64,000 nucleotides of DNA from Microbacterium sp. Leaf288. Its GTDB lineage: Bacteria; Actinomycetota; Actinomycetes; Actinomycetales; Microbacteriaceae. This document shows positions 16,037-23,832 of the stretch, piece after piece. The stretch covers positions 568,515-632,514 of the forward strand of contig NZ_LMNI01000011.1 in assembly GCF_001422925.1 (NCBI RefSeq). The letters run 5' to 3'. The notes beneath the pieces are model-generated. The model had not been told where the DNA came from. It was given only the letters and a program-made list of their open reading frames with translations, and made no database searches. Numbering within the stretch: position 1 is the stretch's first letter; the number at the start of each line of letters is the position of its first letter. Made by a program: the position numbers and the translations under genes.

Positions 16037-16246
16037 ATGTGCGACTCGGCACCCGCAGCGGCGAAGGCCGGGTGGTATCCCACCCCCGTGCACGGGAGGG
16101 AGCGCTACTGGGACGGGGTCCGCTGGACCGAGATGTTCCGCCAGGCTCAGGCCGGTGCGCCGAGACCGATCGGTGAGGGCGTCACCTCCGCAGCCTCCAC
16201 CTGGGCGTCGTCGCGGGGGCTCGGCAGCGGGCCGGTGAGCGACTAG
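16037..16246 (+). CDS. DUF2510-domain small protein
   Basis: 69-residue protein with one DUF2510 motif: AGWYPTPVHGRERYWDGVRW, then TEMF. The domain is widespread in actinobacteria, usually attached to membrane proteins, and its role is unknown. Here it stands alone without any transmembrane segment; the C-terminal half is Ser/Ala/Gly-rich and probably unstructured. The ATG at 16037 has GAAAGGA upstream. A long hairpin-rich leader precedes it. Confidence 0.7.
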   Translation: MCDSAPAAAKAGWYPTPVHGRERYWDGVRWTEMFRQAQAGAPRPIGEGVTSAASTWASSRGLGSGPVSD

Positions 16247-16309
16247 CACGACCGGCGATCGGGCACAATCCCTGCGCGTGAGTCGGCGTCCGTCCGTACG
16301 GTCGGCCTC

Positions 16310-16870
16310 ATGGCCACAACGACGAAGAACTCCACCACGTCCGCCACACGCAACAAGCGGCGCGCTCCCCGCGGCGCCCAGCTCACCAAGGAACAGAACG
16401 CCGAGAGCGGGTTCACCGCCTCGGCCGCGCTGAGCGACAACCTTCAGAAGGTGCTCGTCGATCTCATCGAGCTGGCCTCCCAGGGCAAGCAGGCCCACTG
16501 GAACGTCGTGGGCAAGAACTTCCGCGACACGCACCGACAGCTGGACGAGATCATCGAGTCGGCTCGCGAGTTCAGCGATGCCGTCGCCGAGCGGATGCGG
16601 GCGCTCCACGCCCTTCCCGACGGGCGCAGCGACACTGTCGCCGAAACCACCAGCCTTCCCGAGTTCCCGCAGGGCGAGATCGCCACCGCCGACGTGATCG
16701 ACCTCATCACGGAACGACTCGAGAACACGGTCGCCACCTGCCGGGACGTGCACGACGCGGTCGACGAGGAGGATCCCACCAGCGCGGATCTGCTCCATCA
16801 GATCATCGAGAAGCTCGAGCAGTACGCATGGATGGTCAGCGCGGAGAACCGGGTGCCGAAGCAGGGCTGA
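16310..16870 (+). CDS. dps: Dps-family DNA-binding ferritin
   Basis: Dps protein of 186 residues that stores iron, consumes peroxide and coats DNA. The ferroxidase residues of the inter-subunit site are visible in HWNVVGKNFRDTHRQLDEII (His, Asp, Glu in the correct spacing, about residues 63-82). The N-terminus is long and basic (ATTTKNSTTSATRNKRRAPR), as in DNA-binding Dps proteins. The C-terminal helix ends in YAWMVSAENR. The gene is monocistronic and ends at a strong bidirectional terminator. Confidence 0.9.
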   Translation: MATTTKNSTTSATRNKRRAPRGAQLTKEQNAESGFTASAALSDNLQKVLVDLIELASQGKQAHWNVVGKNFRDTHRQLDEIIESAREFSDAVAERMRALHALPDGRSDTVAETTSLPEFPQGEIATADVIDLITERLENTVATCRDVHDAVDEEDPTSADLLHQIIEKLEQYAWMVSAENRVPKQG

Positions 16871-16884
16871 CCCTGAGCCCCGAG

Positions 16885-16918
16885 AAACGGGGTGCAGCCG
16901 TAAGGCTGCACCCCGTTT
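16885..16918. terminator. Bidirectional terminator between dps and PRC-barrel gene
   Basis: 15-bp perfect stem (16885-16899 with 16904-16918), loop GTAA. The arms begin with AAA and end with TTT, so both convergent transcripts meet a GC stem followed by T residues. It is the best intrinsic terminator in the window. Confidence 0.85.
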
Positions 16919-16948
16919 TGTCATAGCGGGAGGATGGCAGCTCTCCGA

Positions 16949-17308
16949 TCAGCGATAGAAGCCGCCGTAGTAGGTGTCGAGCTGGCCACGGTACCCGTCA
17001 TCCTGACCCGTCGTGGACTGATCCCACTCCGGAGAGTTCTTGATCTGGTCCTTGGTCAGGTCGACGTAGACCTTCTCGTTTTCGTCGTCGACACGCTCGA
17101 CGGTCCCCGCCGGAAGGATCACCTTCCGCCCGAAGATCCAAGGCCCGGTATCCACGACCAGCCGGCTGCTGCCGGCGTCGTTGCTCGCCTCGTCGATCTT
17201 TCCGATGTCGCCATCCGTGGCGTGCACGTGGTAGCCCACCAGGTCGCGGGAACCGGCCCCGCGGTCGACCGACTGACGGTAGTCCCAGGCGTCCCAACTC
17301 GAGGACAT
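16949..17308 (-). CDS. PRC-barrel domain protein
   Basis: 119-residue protein with a PRC-barrel: VGYHVHATDGDIGKIDEA is the first strand pair, followed by RLVVDTGPWIFGRKVILPAG, then VERVDDENEKVYVDLTKDQI. PRC-barrels are small beta domains in RNA processing and photosynthesis proteins; free-standing copies in actinobacteria are linked to stress, without proven function. The ATG at 17308 has AAGGAG upstream. It is divergent from dinB across 214 bp that include a LexA-type box. Confidence 0.8.
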   Translation of the reverse strand: MSSSWDAWDYRQSVDRGAGSRDLVGYHVHATDGDIGKIDEASNDAGSSRLVVDTGPWIFGRKVILPAGTVERVDDENEKVYVDLTKDQIKNSPEWDQSTTGQDDGYRGQLDTYYGGFYR

Positions 17309-17493
17309 GAGTGCTCCTTGTCTTCATGCGAGGGATGGATTCGGAAGTCGACCGGGGTGGTCGCTCCGGTTTCCACGTTAGGAAGTGGTCGGGAGATCGG
17401 GGACCCCCTGGCGCATCCGGCGCAGGAGGCGTAATGGCCCCGACCTGCGCGCGCGGACTCTGGAGGGATGTCGTCGGTCGGTGCCACCATGAT

Positions 17494-17509
17494 CAGAACA
17501 AATGTTCGA
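17494..17509. promoter_or_regulatory. LexA/SOS box upstream of dinB
   Basis: CAGAAC-AAAT-GTTCGA matches the actinobacterial SOS box TCGAAC-N4-GTTCGA at 10 of 12 fixed positions. It ends 13 nt before the dinB start. The divergent PRC-barrel gene starts 186 bp away and may or may not share it. Confidence 0.7.
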
Positions 17510-17522
17510 TCGAGGGGGCTGT

Positions 17523-18719
17523 ATGCGAGGCGAGGCGACCGTGCTGCACGCGGATCTGGACGCCTTCTACGCCTCGGTCGAGCAGCGCGATGCCCCCGCG
17601 CTGCGTGGCCGGCCCGTCATCGTCGGCGGCGGCGTCGTGCTGGCGGCCAGCTACGAGGCGAAGGCTCGCGGGGTGCGTACGGCGATGGGCGGCCGACAGG
17701 CGCGTGACCTCTGCCCGGAAGCGGTGGTCGTGCCGCCGCGGATGGAGGCGTACTCGGCGGCCAGTAAGGCGGTCTTCGCGATCTTCCGGGATACGACGCC
17801 CCTCGTCGAGGGGCTCTCCATCGACGAGGCGTTCCTCGAGGTCGGAGGGCTCCGGCGCATCGTGGGCACCCCCGAGCAGGTCGCCATGCGCCTCCGGGAG
17901 CGGGTTCGTGCGGAGGTCGGGTTGCCCATCTCCGTCGGGATCGCCCGAACCAAGTTCCTCGCCAAGGTCGCCAGCGCCGTCAGCAAGCCCGACGGGCTGC
18001 TGGTGGTCGAGCCCGACAGGGAGCAGGAGTTCTTGCTCCCGCTGCCGGTGGAGCGTCTGTGGGGTGTGGGCGCCGTGACCGCCGGGAAGCTGCACGGGCT
18101 CGGCATCCATACCGTCGGTCAGCTTGCGGAGCTCGAGGCGGCGACCGCCGAGAGGCTGCTGGGGAAGGCGGCCGGCGCGCACCTGCACGCACTCGCCCGG
18201 CTGCGGGATCCGCGGCCGGTCGACACGACGCGTCGCCGCGGGTCCATCGGTTCGCAGCGTGCCCTCGGCGCCCGTCCCCGGACGCCCGAAGAGCTGGAGG
18301 TCATTCTCACGCAGATCGTCGATCGGCTCGCACGTCGGCTGCGCGACCGCGACCGCGTCTGCCGCACCGTCGTGCTGCGGCTCCGTTACGGCGACTACGC
18401 GAAGGCCACCCGGTCCCGCTCGTTCCGCTCACCGACCGACCGCACCGCACTGATCCTCGCCGTCGCGCAAGGACTGCTCGCCGCCGCGCAGCCGCAGATC
18501 GCAGAACGCGGCATCACCCTCATCGGCGTCTCGCTGTCGCAGCTCGGCCGTCTCGACAGCGTCCCGCCGGAGCTTCCGATCGATTGGGACGACGGCGTGC
18601 GCCTCGACACCGTGCTCGACGCGGTCCGCGATCGCTTCGGCGCGGCATCCGTCTCGCGGGCCGCTCAGCTCGGCCGCGATCCGGGCTGGTCGACGCCGCT
18701 GCTTCCGGAGCACGAATGA
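17523..18719 (+). CDS. dinB: DNA polymerase IV (DinB, Y family)
   Basis: Translesion polymerase of 398 residues. The active-site acidic residues are present: HADLDAFYASVEQRD near the N-terminus and LSIDEAFLEV around residue 95. The palm/fingers region (VLAASYEAKARGVRTAMGG) and thumb HhH (ERLWGVGAVTAGKLHGLG) follow, then the little-finger domain up to about residue 350. The start at 17523 is preferred over an in-frame ATG inside the SOS box, because GAGGGGG lies just upstream of 17523. The C-terminal SQLGRLD could be a weak clamp-binding motif. Likely induced by DNA damage. Confidence 0.9.
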   Translation: MRGEATVLHADLDAFYASVEQRDAPALRGRPVIVGGGVVLAASYEAKARGVRTAMGGRQARDLCPEAVVVPPRMEAYSAASKAVFAIFRDTTPLVEGLSIDEAFLEVGGLRRIVGTPEQVAMRLRERVRAEVGLPISVGIARTKFLAKVASAVSKPDGLLVVEPDREQEFLLPLPVERLWGVGAVTAGKLHGLGIHTVGQLAELEAATAERLLGKAAGAHLHALARLRDPRPVDTTRRRGSIGSQRALGARPRTPEELEVILTQIVDRLARRLRDRDRVCRTVVLRLRYGDYAKATRSRSFRSPTDRTALILAVAQGLLAAAQPQIAERGITLIGVSLSQLGRLDSVPPELPIDWDDGVRLDTVLDAVRDRFGAASVSRAAQLGRDPGWSTPLLPEHE

Positions 18720-18833
18720 ACCGGTCGCGTGCCGGGCGACCCCGCGAGACGGCGTGTCCGTCGTGCGACCTCAGAGGGGACGCGACTTGAGCAACGGCGA
18801 GTGCCGCCAGGCGCCTGTGGTTCGGAGTCTCCT

Positions 18834-19523
18834 TCAGCGTCGAGCGACCGTGTGCTCGGGTGCCACTTGCGGGAACAGCAGCAGGACCGCTGCATATCCC
18901 AGCGCCGCGCCGAGCAGCTGCGCTCCGATGAAGGGCAACACGGAGGCCGGAGCGATTCCGGCGAACGTGTCGCTGAACATTCGGCCGACGGTGATCGCCG
19001 GGTTCGCGAAGCTCGTCGACGACGTGAAGAAGTAGGCCGCACCGATGTACGCGCCGACGGCGGGCGCGGCAAGATGTGAACGGCCGGTCCGCACCAGGGC
19101 GAAGATCAGGAGGATGAGCCCGGCGGTCGCGACGACCTCGGACAGTAGCAGCGGCAACGCCGAGCGGTCGGTGGTGCTCCACGCGACCGGGGGAACGTCG
19201 AACATCACGTTGGCAAGCACCGCGCCGGCGATGCACCCGAGCACCTGGACGGGCAGGTACACCGCCGCGGTCGACCACCTCCGGCGGTGCAGAGTGATGT
19301 CGACCAGCGTGACGACGGGGTTGAAATGGGATCCCGAGACCGTCGCGAAGGCGAGGATCAGTACGGCGAGGCCGAGGGCGGTGGCGAAGGCGTTCTCGAA
19401 CAGCTGCAGTCCGACATCACCGGGGGAGAGGCGCTGGGCGGCGATGCCGGACCCGATGACGACAGCGGCGAGTCCTGCACTGCCGAGGAACTCACCGGCG
19501 GCGGCGCGTGCGGCGTGCGTCAC
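18834..19523 (-). CDS. Aquaporin-family channel of the ars operon (AqpS-like)
   Basis: MIP-family channel of 229 residues with six transmembrane helices. The two half-helix motifs are GSHFNPVVTLV (NPV in place of NPA) and SFANPAITVGR (NPA). The gene follows an arsR with overlapping GTGA codons, so it is translated in step with it. In Sinorhizobium meliloti an arsR-linked aquaporin (AqpS) lets arsenite leave the cell after arsenate reduction and replaces an ArsB pump. The same role is likely here, because no Acr3/ArsB gene is seen in the window. The altered first NPA may widen the pore. Function inferred from context. Confidence 0.85.
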   Translation of the reverse strand: MTHAARAAAGEFLGSAGLAAVVIGSGIAAQRLSPGDVGLQLFENAFATALGLAVLILAFATVSGSHFNPVVTLVDITLHRRRWSTAAVYLPVQVLGCIAGAVLANVMFDVPPVAWSTTDRSALPLLLSEVVATAGLILLIFALVRTGRSHLAAPAVGAYIGAAYFFTSSTSFANPAITVGRMFSDTFAGIAPASVLPFIGAQLLGAALGYAAVLLLFPQVAPEHTVARR

Positions 19524-19870
19524 GAGGCGACGAGGAGCTGCGAAACGCGGTCCAGCGCACCCGGCACGAGCTTGAAGTAGGCCCAGGTGCCGCGTTTGCT
19601 GCGGGAGAGGAATCCCGCAGTGGTGAGAATCTTCAAGTGGTGGGAAACCGTGGGCTGACTGAGTCCGACGGGCTCGATCAGGTCGCAGACGCACGCCTCG
19701 GAGTCCTCTGACGCAGCGACGATGGACAGCAGTCGGAGCCGGGTCGGATCGGCGAGCGCTTTCATCGTGAGGGCGAGCTGCTCCGCCTCCTCGGCCGTCA
19801 GCGGCTCGCGAACGAGGGGTGTGCAGCACACGCCGGCCGTGACATCCGTCACGTCGAGCATCGTGGTCAT
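19520..19870 (-). CDS. arsR: ArsR-family arsenite-responsive repressor
   Basis: 116-residue winged-helix repressor. It has the standard ALADPTRLRLLSIVAAS and LSQPTVSHHLKILTTAGFL segments. Cysteines are C15 and C16 at the N-terminus (GVCCTPLV) and C60/C62 in EACVCDL of the DNA-binding region. Corynebacterium glutamicum ArsR1 binds As(III) with C15, C16 and a third cysteine near residue 55, which fits this layout well. It is divergent from arsO with two operator-like palindromes between, and is followed by the aquaporin gene. Confidence 0.9.
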   Translation of the reverse strand: MTTMLDVTDVTAGVCCTPLVREPLTAEEAEQLALTMKALADPTRLRLLSIVAASEDSEACVCDLIEPVGLSQPTVSHHLKILTTAGFLSRSKRGTWAYFKLVPGALDRVSQLLVAS

Positions 19871-19942
19871 ATATCGAGGTTAGTCGATATTGACAGGTGT
19901 CGATAGATGGGTCCAGAATCGGGGTATCGAAGTTCATCAATA
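19871..19942. promoter_or_regulatory. Two ArsR operators between arsR and arsO
   Basis: ATATCGA-GGTTAG-TCGATAT (19871-19890) has perfect 7-bp arms. TATCGA-AGTTCA-TCAATA (19925-19942) is a second, imperfect copy with the same 6-bp spacer. One sits directly upstream of each divergent gene, so ArsR can close both promoters until arsenite binds. Confidence 0.65.
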
Positions 19943-19958
19943 TCTATGGGAGGACGTT

Positions 19959-21272
19959 GTGACCCTGCTCGACCTGAGCCCCCGAGTCGTTGAATCCAGC
20001 CCGCTGTCGACTCTGCCCGTCGCGATCATCGGTGCGGGGCCGATCGGGCTCGCCGCCGCTGCGAACCTCGTCGAACGCGGCATCGATTTCGTGGTCTTCG
20101 AGGCTGGCGGCGAGGTCGCCGCCAGTGTGCGCTCGTGGGGTCACACCCGTCTGTTCTCCCCGTGGAAGCACCTCGTGGATCCGGCGTCGCGCCGCCTTCT
20201 GGTGGACGGAGGGTGGGAGATGCCCGACCCCGAGCGGGCGCCGTCGGGGACGGAACTCGTCGAGAAGTACGTCGCGCCGCTGGCTGCTCTTGAGGAGATC
20301 GCACCGCGCATCCGTCTCGGTGTCGAGGTGATCGGCGTGACGCGCGAGGGGATGGACCGCACCCGCACGGCCCGCCGCGCTACGACGCCGTTCGCGTTAC
20401 GGATCCGAACTGCGGACGGCGAGGTCGAAGACGTCGCCGCGCGCGCCGTGATCGACGCGTCGGGCACCTACCTCTCTCCGAACTCGCTTTCCTCCAGTGG
20501 ACTCGAGCTGCTGGGGTTGGCCGATATCGCTGACCGTGTCACTCCCGCGCTTCCCGATGTGCTCGGCCGAGATCGTGCCGAGTTCGCGGGCCGGAGCGTG
20601 ACAGTCGTCGGGGCCGGTCACTCTGCGGCCAATACGCTGCTCGCCCTCGTGCAGCTCGCCCGCGAGGAGGCCGGCACCACGGCTACCTGGCTGATCCGCA
20701 ATGCCAGGGCCGCGCGGGTCTCGTCCTCGCCCGACGATGAGCTGATCGGTCGTGCGAGCCTCGGGAGTCGCGTCGACCGGGCCGTGGAGCGTGGCGACAT
20801 CGCCCTCGTCGACAGCTTCGAGATCATCCGCGCCCGCCGCGCGGGCGATGCCGTCGAGCTGGTGGGGCACCGCGGCGGAGAGGTCGTGACCCACGAGGCC
20901 GACATCGTCGTGAATGCCACCGGCTTCCGGCCGAACCTCGACATCCTCCGCGAGATCCGCCTCGAGCTCGACGAGATCGTCGAAGCGCCCAAGCGCCTCG
21001 CGCCGCTCATCGACCCGAACGTTCACTCCTGCGGCAACGTCGAGCCGCACGGCTTCCGCGAGCTGACGCACCCGGAGCAGGGATTCTTCATCGTGGGGAT
21101 GAAGTCCTACGGGCGGGCGCCGACCTTCCTTCTCGCCACCGGCTACGAGCAGGTGCGTTCGGTGGCGGCGTGGCTCGCTGGGGATGTCGCGTCGGCGTCG
21201 AACGTCGAACTCCAGCTTCCCGCGACGGGTGTCTGCTCGACCGATGCCGGCAACGGCGGTGGATGCTGCTGA
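19959..21272 (+). CDS. arsO: ArsO-like flavin-dependent monooxygenase of the ars cluster
   Basis: 437-residue FAD/NADPH oxidoreductase. It has two Rossmann motifs: IIGAGPIGLAAAANL (about residue 23, FAD) and VVGAGHSAANTLL (about residue 217, NADPH). The Baeyer-Villiger-like segment SWGHTRLFSPWKHLVDPASR and VVNATGFRPNLDIL match flavoproteins called ArsO in Streptomyces and other actinobacterial arsenic clusters. The C-terminus is cysteine-rich (GVCSTDAGNGGGCC), which might bind As(III). The reaction is not established. The GTG at 19959 has GGGAGG 5 nt upstream. Its stop overlaps the next start (TGATG). Confidence 0.8.
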   Translation: MTLLDLSPRVVESSPLSTLPVAIIGAGPIGLAAAANLVERGIDFVVFEAGGEVAASVRSWGHTRLFSPWKHLVDPASRRLLVDGGWEMPDPERAPSGTELVEKYVAPLAALEEIAPRIRLGVEVIGVTREGMDRTRTARRATTPFALRIRTADGEVEDVAARAVIDASGTYLSPNSLSSSGLELLGLADIADRVTPALPDVLGRDRAEFAGRSVTVVGAGHSAANTLLALVQLAREEAGTTATWLIRNARAARVSSSPDDELIGRASLGSRVDRAVERGDIALVDSFEIIRARRAGDAVELVGHRGGEVVTHEADIVVNATGFRPNLDILREIRLELDEIVEAPKRLAPLIDPNVHSCGNVEPHGFRELTHPEQGFFIVGMKSYGRAPTFLLATGYEQVRSVAAWLAGDVASASNVELQLPATGVCSTDAGNGGGCC

Positions 21273-21784
21273 TGACGGAAGTGCGCGAGATGACGCCGGC
21301 CGATTGGCCGGCGGTCGAGGAGATCTACGCACAAGGGATCGAGGACGGGGAGGCGACCTTCGAGGTCGCCACTCCGACCTGGCAGACGTTCGACGCCGGC
21401 AAGCTGCCGGAGCTGCGTTTCGTTGCCGCCGACGAGCGTGGCGCTCTCGTCGGCTGGATCGCCGCCTCGCCCGTGTCCTCGCGTCCGGCCTATTGCGGTG
21501 TCGTCGAACACTCCGTCTACATCAGCCGAGACGCGCGCGGGCAAGGCATCGGCCGACGCCTGCTTGAAGTGTTCATCACCGCTGCCGAGGGTGCGGGAAT
21601 CTGGACCATCCAATCGAGCATCTTCCCTGAGAACGCCGCGAGCCTCCGACTCCATGAGGCTGCGGGATTCCGTGTGGTGGGCCGGCGTGAGCGCATCGCC
21701 CGGGCAGGTGTCGGCCCCCACGCGGGCGCGTGGCGCGACACGCTCCTCATCGAGCGACGCAGCACGACGGTGCACGCCGTCTGA
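21272..21784 (+). CDS. GNAT acetyltransferase of the ars cluster (phosphinothricin/arsinothricin type)
   Basis: 170-residue N-acetyltransferase resembling Bar/PAT proteins: REMTPADWPAVEEIYAQGIE at the N-terminus, VEHSVYISRDARGQGIGRRL as the acetyl-CoA loop, and SIFPENAASLRLHEAAGFR near the C-terminus. Enzymes of this type in ars operons are called ArsN and acetylate arsinothricin or phosphinothricin, so organoarsenical antibiotic resistance is a fair guess. It overlaps arsO by one base (TGATG) and is clearly in its operon. An in-frame ATG at 21263 is possible but less likely. Confidence 0.8.
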   Translation: MTEVREMTPADWPAVEEIYAQGIEDGEATFEVATPTWQTFDAGKLPELRFVAADERGALVGWIAASPVSSRPAYCGVVEHSVYISRDARGQGIGRRLLEVFITAAEGAGIWTIQSSIFPENAASLRLHEAAGFRVVGRRERIARAGVGPHAGAWRDTLLIERRSTTVHAV

Positions 21785-21827
21785 GCATGCACGACGCGAT
21801 CGGCCGACCGCGGCTTCGAGAATATAG

Positions 21828-21843
21828 ATAGACCACGGTCTAT
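21828..21843 (+). promoter_or_regulatory. Palindromic operator upstream of arsC
   Basis: ATAGACC-AC-GGTCTAT is a perfect 16-bp palindrome in the 92-bp gap before arsC. Its arms differ from the ATCGA/TCGAT boxes of the other ars promoters, so another regulator may act here. TATGCT right after it (21841-21846) could be the -10. Confidence 0.5.
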
Positions 21844-21876
21844 GCTTCCTAGAGAGTGAGAGAAAGCGAGCCCGCC

Positions 21877-22290
21877 ATGAGTGACAAGCCCACCGTTCTG
21901 TTCGTCTGCGTGCACAACGCCGGCCGTTCGCAGATGGCTGCCGGGTACCTCCGTGCGCTCGCGGGCGACGATGTCGAGGTGCTCTCCGCGGGGTCGGCGC
22001 CCAAAGAGGTCATCAATCCGGTCGCAGTCGAGGCGATGGCAGAAGAAGGCATCGACATCGCGGGCCACACGCCGAAGGTGCTGACAGTCGATGCTGTCAA
22101 GGAGTCGGACGTCGTCATCACGATGGGCTGCGGCGACGCGTGCCCGATCTTCCCCGGCAAGCGTTATGAGGACTGGGAGCTCGACGACCCCGCCGGGCAG
22201 GGGATCGAGGCTGTGCGACCGATCCGTGACGAGATCCGCCGGCGCATCGAGGCGCTGATCCACGACCTGTTCCCTGAGCGGGTCGCGTAG
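21877..22290 (+). CDS. arsC: Arsenate reductase, low-molecular-weight phosphatase type
   Basis: 137-residue ArsC that reduces arsenate to arsenite. FVCVHNAGRSQMAAGYL contains the CX5R loop (C11, R17). C85 and C89 in MGCGDACPIF, with KRYEDWELDDPAG behind them, complete the pattern of thiol-transfer cysteines and the DP loop. Actinobacterial relatives use mycothiol/mycoredoxin or thioredoxin. The ATG at 21877 is chosen over an upstream in-frame GTG at 21856 because the conserved strand begins a few residues later. It has its own palindromic operator and is the third reductase-related domain in this block, counting the ArsR-ArsC fusion. Confidence 0.9.
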   Translation: MSDKPTVLFVCVHNAGRSQMAAGYLRALAGDDVEVLSAGSAPKEVINPVAVEAMAEEGIDIAGHTPKVLTVDAVKESDVVITMGCGDACPIFPGKRYEDWELDDPAGQGIEAVRPIRDEIRRRIEALIHDLFPERVA

Positions 22291-22388
22291 CCAGAACGGG
22301 ACACTCTTTCTCCCACGCTTCTGCTGTTGTCTTTTGGGCGTAGCCTCTGACTGGATCGGGACGTCGTCTCAGATCGTGAGGTGCGCCT

Positions 22389-23252
22389 ATGGCTCGGTGG
22401 ACCAGGAGTCGTCTTGTCCGCAGCAGTGCGCGCTCACCTGCCGGGCGATTCGTGTTGCGAGTCGCCCGCGATCTCGCTGATCTGGGCCTTATCGATCGCG
22501 GCATGACCCTCGCGGCGCATACATTCACGTCGGTGCTGCCCATATTGATCGTCGTGGGCGCTGTGCAGTCCAGACTCGACACTCGCACTGCCGCGATCTT
22601 CGCGGAGCACATGGGATTCGATGCGGCCACGGCCGAGACTCTGGAGAAGTCGCTGCCGGGCGGAGCTCAGGAGCTTCGCGCGACAGGTGTCATCGGGGTG
22701 ATCCTCCTCGTCATCGCCGCAACCTCGTTCGCGCGGGCCCTGGAACGGAGCCTTCGCAGGATCTGGCGCACGCCCGCCGTCAGCCTGAAGTTCGCCTGGC
22801 GGTGGCTGGCGGCGGTTGCCGCTGTCGTCATCGGAATCGCGGTGGTCGTCGCGACGCGCGTCATCATTCGCGACGACGGACCGTTGCCGGTGATCGAGTT
22901 CATCGCCGAGGTTGCGCTGTGGGGTGCGCTCTGGTGGGTCGCTTCGTGGATCGTCGTCAATCGCGGGGTCAGCCTTCGAGAACTGCTGCCCGGCTCCGTC
23001 CTTGCGGGAATCGGATTCGCGGTGGCCGGAAGGTTTGGCAGAGTATTCCTGCCACCGCTGCTCGCGGACTCGGCGCTGCGATTCGGCGTCTTGGGCATGG
23101 CGTTCACCTATATCGGATGGCTGCTCGTGCTGGCCTGCGTCCTCCTCATCGCGGCGACCGCCGGTCGAGTCGTGTATCTCACCTACTCGGGCCGAGCATG
23201 GCGTCACTCCGTTTCGAGGTTCCGCGTCGGGGCTCGAGTTGGTGGGGTGTAG
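22389..23252 (+). CDS. YihY/BrkB-family membrane protein
   Basis: 287-residue inner membrane protein with about six helices. The family pattern is visible in RGMTLAAHTFTSVLPILIVVGAV, then a loop and IGVILLVIAATSFARALERS, FAWRWLAAVAAVVIGIAVVV, and the C-terminal FGVLGMAFTYIGWLLVLACVLL. Despite the historical name BrkB (serum resistance), the function of the family is unknown. Codon use is slightly less GC-biased than in neighbours. It marks the edge of the arsenic block; a sparse region follows. Confidence 0.8.
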   Translation: MARWTRSRLVRSSARSPAGRFVLRVARDLADLGLIDRGMTLAAHTFTSVLPILIVVGAVQSRLDTRTAAIFAEHMGFDAATAETLEKSLPGGAQELRATGVIGVILLVIAATSFARALERSLRRIWRTPAVSLKFAWRWLAAVAAVVIGIAVVVATRVIIRDDGPLPVIEFIAEVALWGALWWVASWIVVNRGVSLRELLPGSVLAGIGFAVAGRFGRVFLPPLLADSALRFGVLGMAFTYIGWLLVLACVLLIAATAGRVVYLTYSGRAWRHSVSRFRVGARVGGV

Positions 23253-23508
23253 GAGAGGGAACCTTCGCCCTTCCCTGAAGCACGCCGCTGAAGATCCGGT
23301 GCAGCTACTGGCGCTCGTCCCGAGAGGTCAAAGCGAAATCGCCGAGCCCTCACGGCCAGCCATGTCACCGCACGCAGGCCGGTCTGCCCGCGGGCCTCGC
23401 GCAGCACAGTCGGATGCGCGGCCACCCACGGGACGGCCCTCCGGGCGAATGACACAGTCGTTGGCGGAACGCCATCAACCGCCGCTCGTGGTGGAGACAC
23501 CTGGCTGG

Positions 23509-23533
23509 CCTTTGAGACGGTTGGTCTCAAAGG
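23509..23533. repeat. Inverted repeat CCTTTGAGAC ... GTCTCAAAGG
   Basis: Perfect 10-bp arms (23509-23518, 23524-23533) around GGTTG. It could be a terminator or the end of a lost insertion sequence; no transposase is near. Confidence 0.5.
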
Positions 23534-23645
23534 GATCCGCCGAATAGTGTGGTGACGCCGGGCCCGCGCTGCTAGAGCGTCACAACGATGTCCCCAGCGT
23601 CGAGCCTGTCCCCAGCGGGCGCGTGACGCACGCGGGCAAGGCAAA

Positions 23646-23690
23646 GGTCCCTCGGACGCCACAAGCTCTAGTTGCGGCGTCCGAGGGACC
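23646..23690. repeat. Long perfect hairpin in the sparse region
   Basis: GGTCCCTCGGACGCC (23646-23660) and its exact complement (23676-23690), 15-nt loop, with partial pairing inside the loop. No T tract. Possibly a terminator shared by lost genes. Confidence 0.55.
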
Positions 23691-23812
23691 GTCTCATGCG
23701 CAGGTAGTTGCGCACAGGGAGTCAGTGGCCCCAGCCGCAGAGATCCCCAGATTGGTGTCGCACGGGGGCCAAATCCCAGGGTCCCCGCGAGCTCACGTCG
23801 CCCACCCTACCG

Positions 23813-23832
23813 TGTCCCCCGTTCGGGGGACA
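23813..23832. terminator. Compact GC hairpin
   Basis: TGTCCCCC (23813-23820), loop GTTC, GGGGGACA (23825-23832). Terminator-like stem without T tract; no certain gene ends here. Confidence 0.4.

Noticed and set aside
23509..23533. Terminal inverted repeat of an insertion sequence
   Set aside because: There is just one such palindrome, no partner end and no transposase fragment within several kilobases, so I list it only as an inverted repeat.
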